A stretch of DNA of 64,000 nt from Puccinia triticina (GCF_026914185.1 NC_070559.1:3260001-3324000), one strand, 5' to 3'; numbered from the stretch's first letter, positions 44,387 to 53,599 are shown. Program-made: numbers and translations. Notes: generated by a model from the sequence alone, not told the origin.

Positions 44387-45423
44387 GTGTTTTTCATTTG
44401 TTCTAACATATTTTTGCTCACATTGGATTTCTCTCTGGCACTTTCTCCTATATTATTCAGGATTTGTTCTAGTAAGAATGGGATGAATTCACTTTTAAAG
44501 AGATCAAGAATGGAATCATTTAATACTTCTTTAAAGTTGCTAACACAAGATTCAAGAAGTGTACCAGGAATGGTTTCAACAGTGCCAGACAATTCAGATA
44601 GAAATTTAGAGAACAATACTTGTAGCTTTTCTTCTAGAAACAAGGGGCCATTTCTCAACATTTCATTGTTAAGATTTTTGAGGAAAAATTCTCTATTGGA
44701 AGGGTCAGAGAGATTATCAATGTCTAAACTAAGACCTAAAGGAGAATCACTACTTAATGAACTTTTAGGCAAGGATTCTACTAATATGGGCCTCTCCCTC
44801 TGGCTCTCCCTCGACCGTAACCTCTCCTCACTCCTTGTGTGGCTCTCATGAGATATTCTCCTATCTGGAGAACCCGCTGGGTGTCGTCCCGTTGGTGTCT
44901 CCAGTTCCTCCCTGATCCTCTCCAATTGCCTTGAGGATGGGGCTGGCTGTGGTCTGCGTACCCTTGCTGCGTGGGAGGATAGTGGTGTTGATTGTACTCG
45001 CCAGGATGCTGGTGCGTGTTGGGGCGGAATAACTGAACCACCTCTCGCGGTATAGAAGCTGGTGGAGGTCTCACTTGGAGCTGCTGTTGCGGTAGAGGGG
45101 GTGGCGGTGGCGGTGGCAATTGATGGCTGCGGTAAACTGGAGCCTCTGGGCGCAGTGGTTGTTGTGGCGGCGGCGGCGGCGCTTGAGTTCCTGGATTGGA
45201 TTGAGGGGTAGGACCCTCGTACCCAGCCTCTCGATTCCTGTGCTGGAAGTTCGTGGGCTCTGGAGTTGGCGTAGCTATCATGGGCTGGTGGTTGGAGTGT
45301 GGAATCAAAGCTAGGGACGGATTGTTCTGCGGAGGAGGGGCGGCCGTAATCTGAGGCTGATTGTTGTTTCCTTGATTGTAAATGAGGCGCTCCACGTCGT
45401 TCAATTCCATCCGGGGAATCCAT
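44353..45423 (-). CDS. gypsy-1 short upstream ORF (overlapping, unassigned)
   Basis: A 356-codon frame ending 33 bp inside the gag-pol ORF. Only its last part (44780-44353) lies outside the neighbouring ORF. It looks protein-like there: [40 protein letters not shown], helical and acidic. A similar segment (TSLQPDVDRDFIFHMFDN) occupies the same place in gypsy-2 (58870-58700). The first half is probably a shadow of the Pro-rich frame below it. Possibly an N-terminal Gag extension joined by frameshift or splicing. Confidence 0.35.
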   Translation of the reverse strand: MDSPDGIERRGAPHLQSRKQQSASDYGRPSSAEQSVPSFDSTLQPPAHDSYANSRAHELPAQESRGWVRGSYPSIQSRNSSAAAAATTTTAPRGSSLPQPSIATATATPSTATAAPSETSTSFYTARGGSVIPPQHAPASWRVQSTPLSSHAARVRRPQPAPSSRQLERIREELETPTGRHPAGSPDRRISHESHTRSEERLRSRESQRERPILVESLPKSSLSSDSPLGLSLDIDNLSDPSNREFFLKNLNNEMLRNGPLFLEEKLQVLFSKFLSELSGTVETIPGTLLESCVSNFKEVLNDSILDLFKSEFIPFLLEQILNNIGESAREKSNVSKNMLEQMKNTWMRNSRLSKI

Positions 45424-45617
45424 TCTTGGCAGAGACGGATAGTTTCCTCTCTCCCAACTATGTCTTCTATCATATCCTGGGTCGTGGCCGCCTGGGATAG
45501 GATCATTTTCATAGTCCTCAGGTTCTGCGCCTCCCGCGCTCGGACAAAAAGGTCGAATTGGTCGTTGAAGAGATTCACTAGTCCTGAGATCTCTGGATCT
45601 TCCGGTATGAGCTCCAT
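44781..45617 (-). CDS. gypsy-1 accessory ORF with Pro-rich middle and RGG-like tail
   Basis: 278 codons from ATG 45617. A helical N-terminal 70 residues ([39 protein letters not shown]) resemble the ORF of gypsy-2 at 58811-59365 (IKDLVYAHRVNWKNCVALQA). Then a Gln/Pro-rich stretch and an Arg/Gly tail ending [10 protein letters not shown], as in RNA-binding proteins. It overlaps the preceding ORF by 40 bp in another frame, which suggests one original ORF broken by an indel. Role unknown; perhaps nucleocapsid-like. Confidence 0.5.
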   Translation of the reverse strand: MELIPEDPEISGLVNLFNDQFDLFVRAREAQNLRTMKMILSQAATTQDMIEDIVGREETIRLCQEWIPRMELNDVERLIYNQGNNNQPQITAAPPPQNNPSLALIPHSNHQPMIATPTPEPTNFQHRNREAGYEGPTPQSNPGTQAPPPPPQQPLRPEAPVYRSHQLPPPPPPPLPQQQLQVRPPPASIPREVVQLFRPNTHQHPGEYNQHHYPPTQQGYADHSQPHPQGNWRGSGRNWRHQRDDTQRVLQIGEYLMRATQGVRRGYGRGRARGRGPY

Positions 45618-45994
45618 CGGGCCTGAAGAATCTGTTGGATGGGGGTTCTGCGAATGGGCGGAAGCAGGGCTAGATTTGGTGGCGCCTCCGGTCGTAAACC
45701 CTCTGGGTTGGTAGGCAGGGAGTTCATCGGAGTGCCTGCTGATATCATCGGTTCTCTCTCTACCGGGCGCGGCACTGGTGTCGACCTGTTGGATGCGAGG
45801 GCCAGGGACGTCTCTCTTGGGTTGTACAATGCCGGCGGTATTCCGGTATCCGGGGGCAGCGGCTCCTCTTGAGGGAAATTGAGGAAATCCTCTCCCAGCG
45901 GTGGTAGCGCCGATTCTAGCTCTTCAAAGCCGCTCTTCTGCGGCGGGGCTGAGTTGGTAGCGGAGCTGTTGTTCTGCGGAGAGGTTTCGGCCAT
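45578..45994 (-). CDS. gypsy-1 accessory ORF, N-terminal part
   Basis: 138 codons from ATG 45994 (MAETSPQNNSSATNSA), Pro/Ser/Glu-rich, ending RRTPIQQILQARWSSYRK. It starts two bases after the stop of the next upstream ORF (TAG-GA-ATG), so reinitiation is possible. Equivalent in position to the N-terminus of the 184-residue ORF in gypsy-2. No domain recognised. Confidence 0.45.
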   Translation of the reverse strand: MAETSPQNNSSATNSAPPQKSGFEELESALPPLGEDFLNFPQEEPLPPDTGIPPALYNPRETSLALASNRSTPVPRPVEREPMISAGTPMNSLPTNPEGLRPEAPPNLALLPPIRRTPIQQILQARWSSYRKIQRSQD

Positions 45995-45996
45995 TC

Positions 45997-46335
45997 CTAA
46001 GATGAGGAGGCATAATGTATTAGGTTTTGTTGGAGAAAATGGGAAGGAGGCAGGGTTTGAGTACCTGTAGTTTGGGATTTAGCGGAAATCCTTTTACTTT
46101 TACGTGTAGTAGAAGAGGATTTCTTCTTGGAATCTTTTGCGCAAGTTTTCGCAGGTGGTTCAGAGGTCCAGTCAGATATCTTGACTGGAGCTATGGTTTT
46201 TCTACGGCGAGTTTTCGGAGCTTTAGCTGTAGCTATAGGAGTCCACGAGGTACTACTGATAAGGTTGCCGTTACGCGGATTTGCTACTATCCTGTCGTCG
46301 TAGTTTTCTTCTTCTGCGCTAGTCTGCGCTGTCAC
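45997..46335 (-). CDS. gypsy-1 leader ORF
   Basis: 112 codons, basic and Ser/Lys-rich (KAPKTRRRKTIAPVKISDW, KKKSSSTTRKSKRISAK). Position corresponds to the spliced leader gene of gypsy-2 (59411-59771), but no clear similarity is seen. Whether it is translated is unknown. Confidence 0.3.
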   Translation of the reverse strand: MTAQTSAEEENYDDRIVANPRNGNLISSTSWTPIATAKAPKTRRRKTIAPVKISDWTSEPPAKTCAKDSKKKSSSTTRKSKRISAKSQTTGTQTLPPSHFLQQNLIHYASSS

Positions 46336-46565
46336 GAATTTTTTTACGGTTGATTGCGGTAATTATAGTTAAGAAGGAGGAGAATCTTTTGAGCGCACTC
46401 CGTTTTTTGCTATCTCTTCTTGATCCAAAGATATAGAGGGTTCTGGGGAGGATAAGTCCGACGAAAGGATAAATAGCTGCGCGGAGGAGTCGCAATTCTG
46501 CACTTTCACGAGTACACAGGACGTAAATTTTTTTTTCAAGGGTTCAGTTAGGGAATTTATCAATA

Positions 46566-46764
46566 AGGGTGTTCAAAGTTGAAATCATAAAATTTTCAAT
46601 GCATAAAATCATAAAATTATAAAACTTTCAAGTGATGATTTCATATGTACCATTCTAGAAATGTTGCTCTAATTTGAGTGCTTGGGAGCAACATATTTTT
46701 TTCAGCTTAGAATTTTATGATTTTATAGTGTTATGATTTTATGCAAGTCAACTTTGAACACCCT
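46566..46764. mobile_element. 199-bp MITE in the gypsy-1 leader
   Basis: AGGGTGTTCAAAGTTGA at 46566-46582 pairs exactly with 46748-46764. The interior repeats CATAAAATCATAAAAT and its complement. Non-coding. TA or A-rich flanks but no unambiguous duplication. Confidence 0.6.
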
Positions 46765-46939
46765 AAATATAAGAGCAGTTTGGAATAATTTTTGAAGAAT
46801 TTTAGCGTTAGTATGATATGTAGAAAAATTTTTAAAGTGATTTTTTCAAATTTTTAAGAGTTTTTTGTTTGATTTAGTCAGGATGATCAGTCCTTTGGCT
46901 TTATAGCAGTCTAGAATTATGAAAAGGTGAGTAATTTTC

Positions 46940-46956
46940 CCGATGAGGCCCCCAAT
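46940..46956 (-). promoter_or_regulatory. gypsy-1 putative primer binding site
   Basis: On the minus strand, directly after the 5' LTR end (CTCACA), the sequence is AT-TGGGGGCCTCATCGG. gypsy-2 has AT-TGGGGGTCTGGCCGG at the same place. The tRNA is not identified. Confidence 0.4.
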
Positions 46957-47299
46957 TGTGAGCCTGAGTCTCTTTAGTGACAGCAGGACACAAGAAAGAA
47001 AGGGGGAATAATTGGATTTCTTTGGATAAAGAAAATACAATTATGAGAGAGAGAGAAACTGAGCAGGATTAAGATGAGCAGATATTCAAGGTTATTCTAG
47101 TGGGAATGCACGTCCACTGGCAATGCTACCTCTTCAGAAGAGTGCTGCCAAGCTGTGCTAGAGAGTGCTACAGCCTCCTCTCACCAAAGAAACGTGGAGG
47201 GTCTCTGGATTAGATAAATTTAATCCAGCCACAATTTTTTAGCTTCCTTCTGGATAGTCAAGGTTCTTAAAGGGAAACCTAAGGGACAGCCCTTTAATC
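46957..47299 (-). repeat. gypsy-1 5' LTR, part nearest the internal region
   Basis: First 343 plus-strand bases of the LTR, ending in TAATC at the copia-6 insertion; the remaining 574 bases are at 53021-53594. Confidence 0.93.
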
Positions 47300-48009
47300 T
47301 GTTGGAATACAGGCCCAGGCCCGCAGCAACCAGCCAGGAAGCTAGCGCGGCTCAACCCAGAAATAGACCCAGCCGGAGATAAAGGTAAGCCCTTTTCCCG
47401 AGCCCAGACCCACAGCCCTAACAGGCCAGACAGCTGATGTGTATCGCCACGTCGAACACAAACAGTCCCAGCCGAAGTTAGAAACTTACCGGCCCAGAAC
47501 AAACAAGCCCAAGCAAACCACAGAACCTTGTACGTTCCGGAGGATAGAGATCAACGGATTCAAACAGATAGCTGACTGAATCTCGTTCATACCTAGAACC
47601 CTCGCGGAACGACTCGGCACAAAGACCAGGCAAGAGCTACTCAGCAGAATCACGGAAGACACCGATCACCGTAAGTTCCAGAGTAGCTCCCCAGACCAGA
47701 CATAAACCAGAAACCGAGCTAAGTTGTTACGACGCTCGTGAAAACAGACAGATCCACAGCGGAACCTTTTCGCCAGGACAAAGCGAGATTATTCCAATAA
47801 TCCGCCGTCTCAACAAACTCATAATCAACCACCGACAGCAGCGCACGCTCAAACCATTCCTCTCCTCCCTGTCATCTCCTACCCCAGACCAGCCATCAGG
47901 ATCTCGTGTCCTGCCTTTAGGTACATAGAAACACAATCTACTTGTAATTACAAATAAAGTAAATTGTACCTAACTGGAAATAAAACCTTTAGTTACTCCA
48001 ATTCTTTCA
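47300..48009 (+). repeat. copia-6 5' LTR
   Basis: 710 bp, TGTTGGAATACAGG...CCAATTCTTTCA. G+C-rich first half with GGTAAG-type donors (near 47384 and 47669) and an AT-rich end with AATAAA-like signals (47953, 47980). Confidence 0.95.
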
Positions 48010-48023
48010 GATTTACAGTCTCG
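48010..48023 (+). promoter_or_regulatory. copia-6 primer binding site: anticodon arm of tRNA-Tyr
   Basis: GATTTACAGTCTCG abuts the LTR. It is identical to 18951-18964, which lies inside the long tRNA-Tyr complement of the TR-GAG element, and is complementary to the GTA anticodon loop and 5' stem. Priming from an internally cut tRNA is known for Drosophila copia (initiator Met tRNA half), so a tRNA-Tyr half is inferred here. Confidence 0.7.
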
Positions 48024-48070
48024 GATCGCTCGACAGGACCACCTCAATAGGCAACTAAAGGCAGGCCGAG

Positions 48071-49045
48071 ATGGCGAACACGAGAACTCAGAGTTCTAGC
48101 GGCACGGATAAATCCACGCAACCGGTCGCCAGGAGTGACGCCTACAGCCCGGACAAAGATCACGTCAACGTCCCCAAGTTCGACGGATCCAACTTCCCGC
48201 TGTGGGAGAGAAAAATAAAGATGCACCTCAGACCCCGACATCTTGAGGACTATCTAGAGGAACCAATGTCAGAAGAACCAGATGATAACAAGCTTCAAGG
48301 CGCGCTGAGGACCTGTAGCATCTTAAGCGAAGCCATATCCAACGCGATCTTCACCAGCGTTATCAACGATGATAACGAGCAGGACCCGCACGCCATCTGG
48401 ACGGACATAAAAACGATTTATGCTTCCGACTCCCTACTCTCGGTATTCCAGGTATGGAATAAGTGGTTGGACATTCAGTACAACCGAGACATGAATACAT
48501 ACATTACCGAGATGGAGGAGAGCTTGGCCGAATTTAGTTCGCTCGGTCTGAAAGTTCCGGATGTTCTAGTCGGCTGCGGCATCGTTGGCAAGATAACTAA
48601 AAGGCGACCTATGCTAATGCAAGCCTTGTTCGCTGACCTCAAAGCACTGGCGAAGCCAAAAGAAATCATAGCCAAGCTCAGAGACATCGGCCGCCACGAG
48701 ACAGCCACAAAAAGGAAATTCGTTGAAGACTCAGACAACTCCACCACAGCTCTAGCCACCGGAACGAGTCGCAAAAAAAAACTCAACGACCGAAAAGAGG
48801 CGGTGGCTCTTCTGGTGGCAACATCATCAGATGTAGCGGTGGCAAACATAACCCCAAAGCAACCACCCACACGGAAGACAACTGCTGGACAATCCACCCG
48901 TCCACCAGGCCTCCTGAACGACCTTTGCAAGACCAAGGACGCCCCGAAAAGAAACAACGAACGTCCTACAACACCACCGTTGAGGAAGAAGAAGAGGAAG
49001 CCTACCATAGCGGTATCGTCAAGCCGTCGTTCACTTACAACATGA
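48071..49045 (+). CDS. copia-6 Gag
   Basis: ATG 48071 (MANTRTQSSSG). UBN2-type Gag: FDGSNFPLWERKIKMHLRP, AIWTDIKTIYASDSLL, VFQVWNKWLDIQYNRDMNTY, ITEMEESLAEFSSLGL. The frame stays open to 49045, but beyond 48781 (LNDRKEAVALLVATSS...) it has lost Gag character. The expected zinc-binding tail (GKHNPKATTHTEDNCWTIHP) is in the pol frame instead. So functional Gag probably ends near the A9 run at 48773-48781, where ribosomes could slip by -1. No canonical CCHC knuckle is present. Confidence 0.85.
   Translation: MANTRTQSSSGTDKSTQPVARSDAYSPDKDHVNVPKFDGSNFPLWERKIKMHLRPRHLEDYLEEPMSEEPDDNKLQGALRTCSILSEAISNAIFTSVINDDNEQDPHAIWTDIKTIYASDSLLSVFQVWNKWLDIQYNRDMNTYITEMEESLAEFSSLGLKVPDVLVGCGIVGKITKRRPMLMQALFADLKALAKPKEIIAKLRDIGRHETATKRKFVEDSDNSTTALATGTSRKKKLNDRKEAVALLVATSSDVAVANITPKQPPTRKTTAGQSTRPPGLLNDLCKTKDAPKRNNERPTTPPLRKKKRKPTIAVSSSRRSLTT
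48773..48781 (+). promoter_or_regulatory. A9 run, candidate -1 frameshift site between gag and pol
   Basis: Gag codons AAA AAA AAA end at 48781. A -1 slip gives ACT CAA CGA..., and the pol frame is open from here without interruption to the protease. Homonucleotide A runs are classic slippery sites. A single-base indel in this copy is the alternative. Confidence 0.55.
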
Positions 49046-52000
49046 CGACGCCGGAATCCCCTCTCTCTACCATATTGGACTCAGGGGCCAGCAACCATAT
49101 GCTGAATTCCCTTCAATACTTCCTCGATTCAACCCCGGTCCACATCAATATTGTGACCGGCAGCGGCAGGTCGGAGCTAGCCGCGGTCGCTCGCGGAACG
49201 GCCCAGCTTCATCTACCCACCGGACAGAAGATCACGCTCCCAGACGCCCTTTATGTGCCTCGATTGACCAGGAATCTGGTCTCCTTGGTTCAACTCATGA
49301 ATCACCGCGTAGCCATCACAGAAAGGAGCGGATTCTCTGAGGTGGCGATCGACGACCAAAAGCCATTTAAAGTCAATCTCTTGAACGACTTGCTCGAGAT
49401 CATCGGAGTCACCCCTTTGCCAACCAACTCAATCAACCTAAACACCACCGTATCGCCAATGCTCTCGGAGTACCAGAAGTGGCACAACCGTCTCGGCCAC
49501 GCAAGCTCCGGAAGGATTGCACAAGTAGTACCAGACAAAATCGACTTGACCAAGACTCACGCATGCGCAGCCTGCATGCAAGGAAAGTTGACCCGCTTGC
49601 CGTGCAACGGTACTTTCAAGGTTGTTGACGCCCCTCTTGCGGTAGTTCACGCTGACCTCGTCGGTCCGATCTCCCCCGCAACCAACAGAGGCGCGCGATA
49701 TTTCCTCACCCTCGTAGATCAATTCACAGGCTACATACACACCGTCATCCTCAAGGAGAAAAGCCAAGCTACACAAGCCATCCTCGACTTTAAAACTTTT
49801 CTCGAGAAGCAAACCGGTCACTCGCTGAAAAAGCTCATTTCAGACGGCGGAGGCGAATTCGTCAACGGTACGCTCGGCGAATATCTCAAAGGCGAAGGCA
49901 TACAACATAACATTGCTCCCGCCTACACTCCCCAAAACAACGGACTCGCCGAGAGAGCCAATCGCACAATTATCGACATGACTAGGTGTCTCTTGATGCA
50001 GGCCAACATGGCCCCGGAATGGTGGGCAGAGGCAGTGCAGGCGGCCACAGCAACCACAAACTGCCTCCCCTCCCTCTCAAAAGGGAAAGTGTCACCGCTC
50101 AAGCAGATGCTCAAACTAAAGCCAAACATCGCCTTCTTTCGACCCTTCGGCTGCCGCGTTTGGGTGGTTAAGCCAAAACCCAAGAGAGAAACAAAATTCT
50201 TGGCTGTATCGTGGGAAGGTGTGTTACTCGGTTATGACAACGACTATTCGTCATATAAGATATACCGCCAGCAAGACAAATCCGTCGTTACCGCGAAACA
50301 CGTACACTTCGATGAGCTTAACTTCCCAGAATGCCCGGCATTGAGCAAAAGCTACACTCCGCTCGGACCAAACAAGATTCCAAGTTTCAAGTCGGACGAT
50401 CCCCTTCCCTTCAGCGATGAAGAAAAATTACCCGAGGAAGCATCAGAGTCATCCGCAGCCGAGGAGCTTGCGGAGGAGGAACGGGACATCTCTACAATCC
50501 TTGAAGATCTCAGATCAAACAGCCCTTCTAGTCCTGGAGCTGCCGACGAACCCCGTCGGCCGGGACCCCCACCACAAGACCCAGGCCTCCCCGGCGGGCG
50601 GCGATACGTGTGGACGACTGCTCCCCCGCCCAAGGAGATCTCTAGTGGAATAGACCCCAATAACATTGTTTCCGGGAAGCGAACTAGGCAAGCTTTCCTC
50701 ATTGAGATAGAAATCGACCCCAAGACCCACAAGCAGGCCATGGCTAGCAAGGAAAGCGGACAATGGCGAGAAGCAGAGAAGAAAGAAATCGCAAACATGA
50801 TAAAGCACCAAGTTTGGATTGTTCGCCGCCGCCTCCAGAATGACGAGCCGATACCATCAACCTGGGCTTATAGAAGAAAGCTAGGCCCACTGAACGAAGT
50901 CATTGAATTCAAAGCGCGGGTGTGCGCTCAAGGATTCAGACAGGTGTACGGGCGACATTTCAATGTAATTTACGCCCCAACGGGTAAAGCGGCGTCACTT
51001 CGACTGCTGATTTCATTCGCGGTCAACCACGGTCTCAAAATACATCAACTGGATGTGCGAAGCGCATTCCTCACATGCCCCCTCGATGAAACGGTAACCT
51101 TACTTCCACCTCAAGGATATGACTGCCCTCCCAACTCGGTTCTTGAGTTGAAGAAAGCAATTTACGGACTGCGTCAAGCGCCGCTCGTATGGTACAAGCG
51201 CCTAACGGCATACCTCAAGACTCTTGGATTCAACATCGCTGTCTCCGACCCCTGTGTATTCTGGAGGCAGGAGGAAAAAGGCAGGCCGGCAACCTGGTTG
51301 TTCGCCCACGTGGACGACATCGTAATAATCAGTAGGCAACCAGAGGTCTTCAAAGCTGAGATGGAGCGGGAGTTCGAGATCAAATACCCCGGTGAAGCGG
51401 AGTTTCTCCTCGGAATGAACATCGAGAGGTTTGAAGGCGGCCTACAAATCAATCAAACGCAATATGTAGAGCGAAAACTAGTCGAATTCGGTCTTGAAAA
51501 AGAGCACCCTTCAACCTGCCCCCTGAACCCAAGGGAGCGCCTCGCCAAAGCGACGGCCCATGAAGTTGAGACCTTCAGGAAGCTAAATGTCAATTACCGA
51601 GCGCTCGTGGGATCGCTCAACTACCTAAGCATCCTCACAAGACCGGACATTTCATTCGCGGTCAGCCAACTGTCCCAATACTTGGAGAGCCCTGGCATCA
51701 AGCACTACCAAGCGGCAGTACAAGTCTTCAACTATCTCTCTGGCACAAGACACGTCGGCTTAACATTCAAGAAATCAGACGTCTCAAACTTACGAGCCTT
51801 CTCCGACGCCGACTGGGGCAATTGCCCTGATACTCGTCGATCAACCACAGGTTATGTGGTCGCAGTCGGAGCTCACCTAGTCAACTGGAAGTCCAGCAAA
51901 CAACCAACTGTGTCCTTGTCTACAGCCGAAGCGGAGTATAAAGCCTTATCAGATTTGGGGAGGGACATCGCGTGGTTCGCGAGTCTCATAAAGGAAATCA

Positions 52001-52443
52001 AACTCCAACAATCAGTAGAAGACGTTGAAGTTTCTGTCGACAACAAAGGAGCTATAGATCTCGCCAACAGCGAAACTTCCCAGAACAGCTTCCGCACGAA
52101 GCACATGAACATCAGGCTTCATTTCGTACGCGAGTTGATTCTTTTCCGCCTCATCAAGCTTCGATACGTCAAAACCAACTCCAACGTGGCCGACTTCCTC
52201 ACCAAAGCACTCGGACGTTCGGTAATCCGCCAATCCCTTGCGAAGATCGGAGTCATCCAAATCTCCAACATTACTTCTAATCTCACGACTAGAAGCACGC
52301 GAGGCTGTTGGAATACAGGCCCAGGCCCGCAGCAACCAGCCAGGAAGCTAGCGCGGCTCAACCCAGAAATAGACCCAGCCGGAGATAAAGGTAAGCCCTT
52401 TTCCCGAGCCCAGACCCACAGCCCTAACAGGCCAGACAGCTGA
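48781..52443 (+). CDS. copia-6 Pol (protease, integrase, reverse transcriptase, RNase H)
   Basis: The frame is open from 48781; the first in-frame ATG is 48925. Order: zinc-binding Gag tail (GKHNPKATTHTEDNCW), protease ILDSGASNHM (49072), GAG-pre-integrase WHNRLGHAS (49480), integrase core HADLVGPIS, ISDGGGEFV and NNGLAERANR (49650-49950), RT LDVRSAFLTCPL, AIYGLRQAPLVWY and AHVDDIVIIS (51050-51330), RNase [25 protein letters not shown] and VDNKGAIDLA (51800-52070). It ends ADFLTKALGR followed by a tail. The ORF continues about 46 codons into the 3' LTR before stopping at 52441-52443. All catalytic residues are present. Produced probably as a Gag-Pol fusion by -1 frameshift. Confidence 0.93.
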   Translation, partial: TQRPKRGGGSSGGNIIRCSGGKHNPKATTHTEDNCWTIHPSTRPPERPLQDQGRPEKKQRTSYNTTVEEEEEEAYHSGIVKPSFTYNMTTPESPLSTILDSGASNHMLNSLQYFLDSTPVHINIVTGSGRSELAAVARGTAQLHLPTGQKITLPDALYVPRLTRNLVSLVQLMNHRVAITERSGFSEVAIDDQKPFKVNLLNDLLEIIGVTPLPTNSINLNTTVSPMLSEYQKWHNRLGHASSGRIAQVVPDKIDLTKTHACAACMQGKLTRLPCNGTFKVVDAPLAVVHADLVGPISPATNRGARYFLTLVDQFTGYIHTVILKEKSQATQAILDFKTFLEKQTGHSLKKLISDGGGEFVNGTLGEYLKGEGIQHNIAPAYTPQNNGLAERANRTIIDMTRCLLMQANMAPEWWAEAVQAATATTNCLPSLSKGKVSPLKQMLKLKPNIAFFRPFGCRVWVVKPKPKRETKFLAVSWEGVLLGYDNDYSSYKIYRQQDKSVVTAKHVHFDELNFPECPALSKSYTPLGPNKIPSFKSDDPLPFSDEEKLPEEASESSAAEELAEEERDISTILEDLRSNSPSSPGAADEPRRPGPPPQDPGLPGGRRYVWTTAPPPKEISSGIDPNNIVSGKRTRQAFLIEIEIDPKTHKQAMASKESGQWREAEKKEIANMIKHQVWIVRRRLQNDEPIPSTWAYRRKLGPLNEVIEFKARVCAQGFRQVYGRHFNVIYAPTGKAASLRLLISFAVNHGLKIHQLDVRSAFLTCPLDETVTLLPPQGYDCPPNSVLELKKAIYGLRQAPLVWYKRLTAYLKTLGFNIAVSDPCVFWRQEEKGRPATWLFAHVDDIVIISRQPEVFKAEMEREFEIKYPGEAEFLLGMNIERFEGGLQINQTQYVERKLVEFGLEKEHPSTCPLNPRERLAKATAHEVETFRKLNVNYRALVGSLNYLSILTRPDISFAVSQLSQYLESPGIKHYQAAVQVFNYLSGTRHVGLTFKKSDVSNLRAFSDADWGNCPDTRRSTTGYVVAVGAHLVNWKSSKQPTVSLSTAEAEYKALSDLGRDIAWFASLIKEIKLQQSVEDVEVSVDNKGAIDLANSETSQNSFRTKHMNIRLHFVRELILFRLIKLRYVKTNSNVADFLTKALGRSVIRQSLAKIGVIQISNITSNLTTRSTRGCWNTGPGPQQPARKLARLNPEIDPAGDKGKPFSRAQTHSPNRPDS

Positions 52444-53015
52444 TGTGTATCGCCACGTCGAACACAAACAGTCCCAGCCGAAGTTAGAAACTTACCGGCC
52501 CAGAACAAACAAGCCCAAGCAAACCACAGAACCTTGTACGTTCCGGAGGATAGAGATCAACGGATTCAAACAGATAGCTGACTGAATCTCGTTCATACCT
52601 AGAACCCTCGCGGAACGACTCGGCACAAAGACCAGGCAAGAGCTACTCAGCAGAATCACGGAAGACACCGATCACCGTAAGTTCCAGAGTAGCTCCCCAG
52701 ACCAGACATAAACCAGAAACCGAGCTAAGTTGTTACGACGCTCGTGAAAACAGACAGATCCACAGCGGAACCTTTTCGCCAGGACAAAGCGAGATTATTC
52801 CAATAATCCGCCGTCTCAACAAACTCATAATCAACCACCGACAGCAGCGCACGCTCAAACCATTCCTCTCCTCCCTGTCATCTCCTACCCCAGACCAGCC
52901 ATCAGGATCTCGTGTCCTGCCTTTAGGTACATAGAAACACAATCTACTTGTAATTACAAATAAAGTAAATTGTACCTAACTGGAAATAAAACCTTTAGTT
53001 ACTCCAATTCTTTCA
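52306..53015 (+). repeat. copia-6 3' LTR
   Basis: 710 bp, identical by eye to 47300-48009. The bases before it (AGAAGCACGCGAGGC) make only a weak polypurine tract. Confidence 0.95.
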
Positions 53016-53020
53016 TAATC

Positions 53021-53594
53021 AAGATAAGGCAAAGGCCAGCAGTTATGGAGGGACAGCCCTGTGATCAAGAGAAGGCAAAGGCCAGCAGAAAGAACAGATC
53101 AAGCAAGACACAGAGTTGTACCTCTGAGATAAACAAGGTTCAGTGAAAAAGGTTACTTACTGTCAATATCCTAGGCGCCTGTGACGGTAGGTATACTGGG
53201 AGTGTTGTAAACTCTTTGGTGGTGATCCTGGGGTTATCTGGGGTGTGGTTCTGGTGTGCTGAAGTCTGTAGATCCGCCTCAGGCAAGGGGGATCCTGACT
53301 ACGAAAATTTTCACAGTTTGCTTATGTAATTTACATATGTACATGTGGTTTGGCGCGCCTGGTAGCGCTGACACGTCACAACTGCGCAAGCGCGCCACAA
53401 CTCAATAACTCAGGGAAGGAGTATAGTTACAATGAATTGATAAGTTGTAACTAGGGTTAAAATTGCATGAGAAAACAGAATATGAAGTCAAAACAAGGTT
53501 ATCTCTTAAGATGAAAAAGATATAAAGTAATTTATATGTAACAAAGGTAGAACAGGCAGCTTTTAGGTCAGATGTGATGACTCTAAGGCTGACA
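53021..53594 (-). repeat. gypsy-1 5' LTR, outer part
   Basis: Continues the LTR interrupted by copia-6 (AAGATAAGGCAAAGG...AAGGCTGACA) and is followed by TGCTG (53595-53599), the gypsy-1 target duplication. Confidence 0.93.
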
Positions 53595-53599
53595 TGCTG

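Larger units (their letters stand above)
47300..53015 (+). mobile_element. copia-6: young Ty1/copia element
   Basis: 5716 bp with two 710-bp LTRs (47300-48009 and 52306-53015, TGTTGG...TTTCA). I compared them by eye and saw no difference. Target duplication TAATC at 47295-47299 and 53016-53020. The pre-insertion site is visible in the other gypsy-1 LTR. It encodes Gag and Pol in two overlapping frames without internal stops. Identical LTRs and open genes point to a very recent, probably active copy. Confidence 0.95.
38273..53594 (-). mobile_element. gypsy-1: Ty3/gypsy chromovirus-like element, polyprotein intact, interrupted by copia-6
   Basis: LTRs TGTGAG...CTGACA. The 3' LTR is 38273-39189 (917 bp); the 5' LTR is 46957-47299 plus 53021-53594 (343 + 574 = 917 bp). 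Target duplication TGCTG at 38268-38272 and 53595-53599. Own length about 9.6 kb. The LTRs differ at about five positions (for example ACAAAATT versus ACGAAAAT, GGTCAGCTG versus GGTCAGATG). The polyprotein gene is uninterrupted, but the promoter-bearing 5' LTR now contains copia-6, so expression from this copy is doubtful. Confidence 0.93.

Noticed and set aside
45997..46065. 69-nt intron (GTACTC...CTTAG) before the gypsy-1 accessory ORF
   Set aside because: Splicing would put the downstream sequence out of frame and hit a stop. A simple stop followed by a new ATG explains it better.
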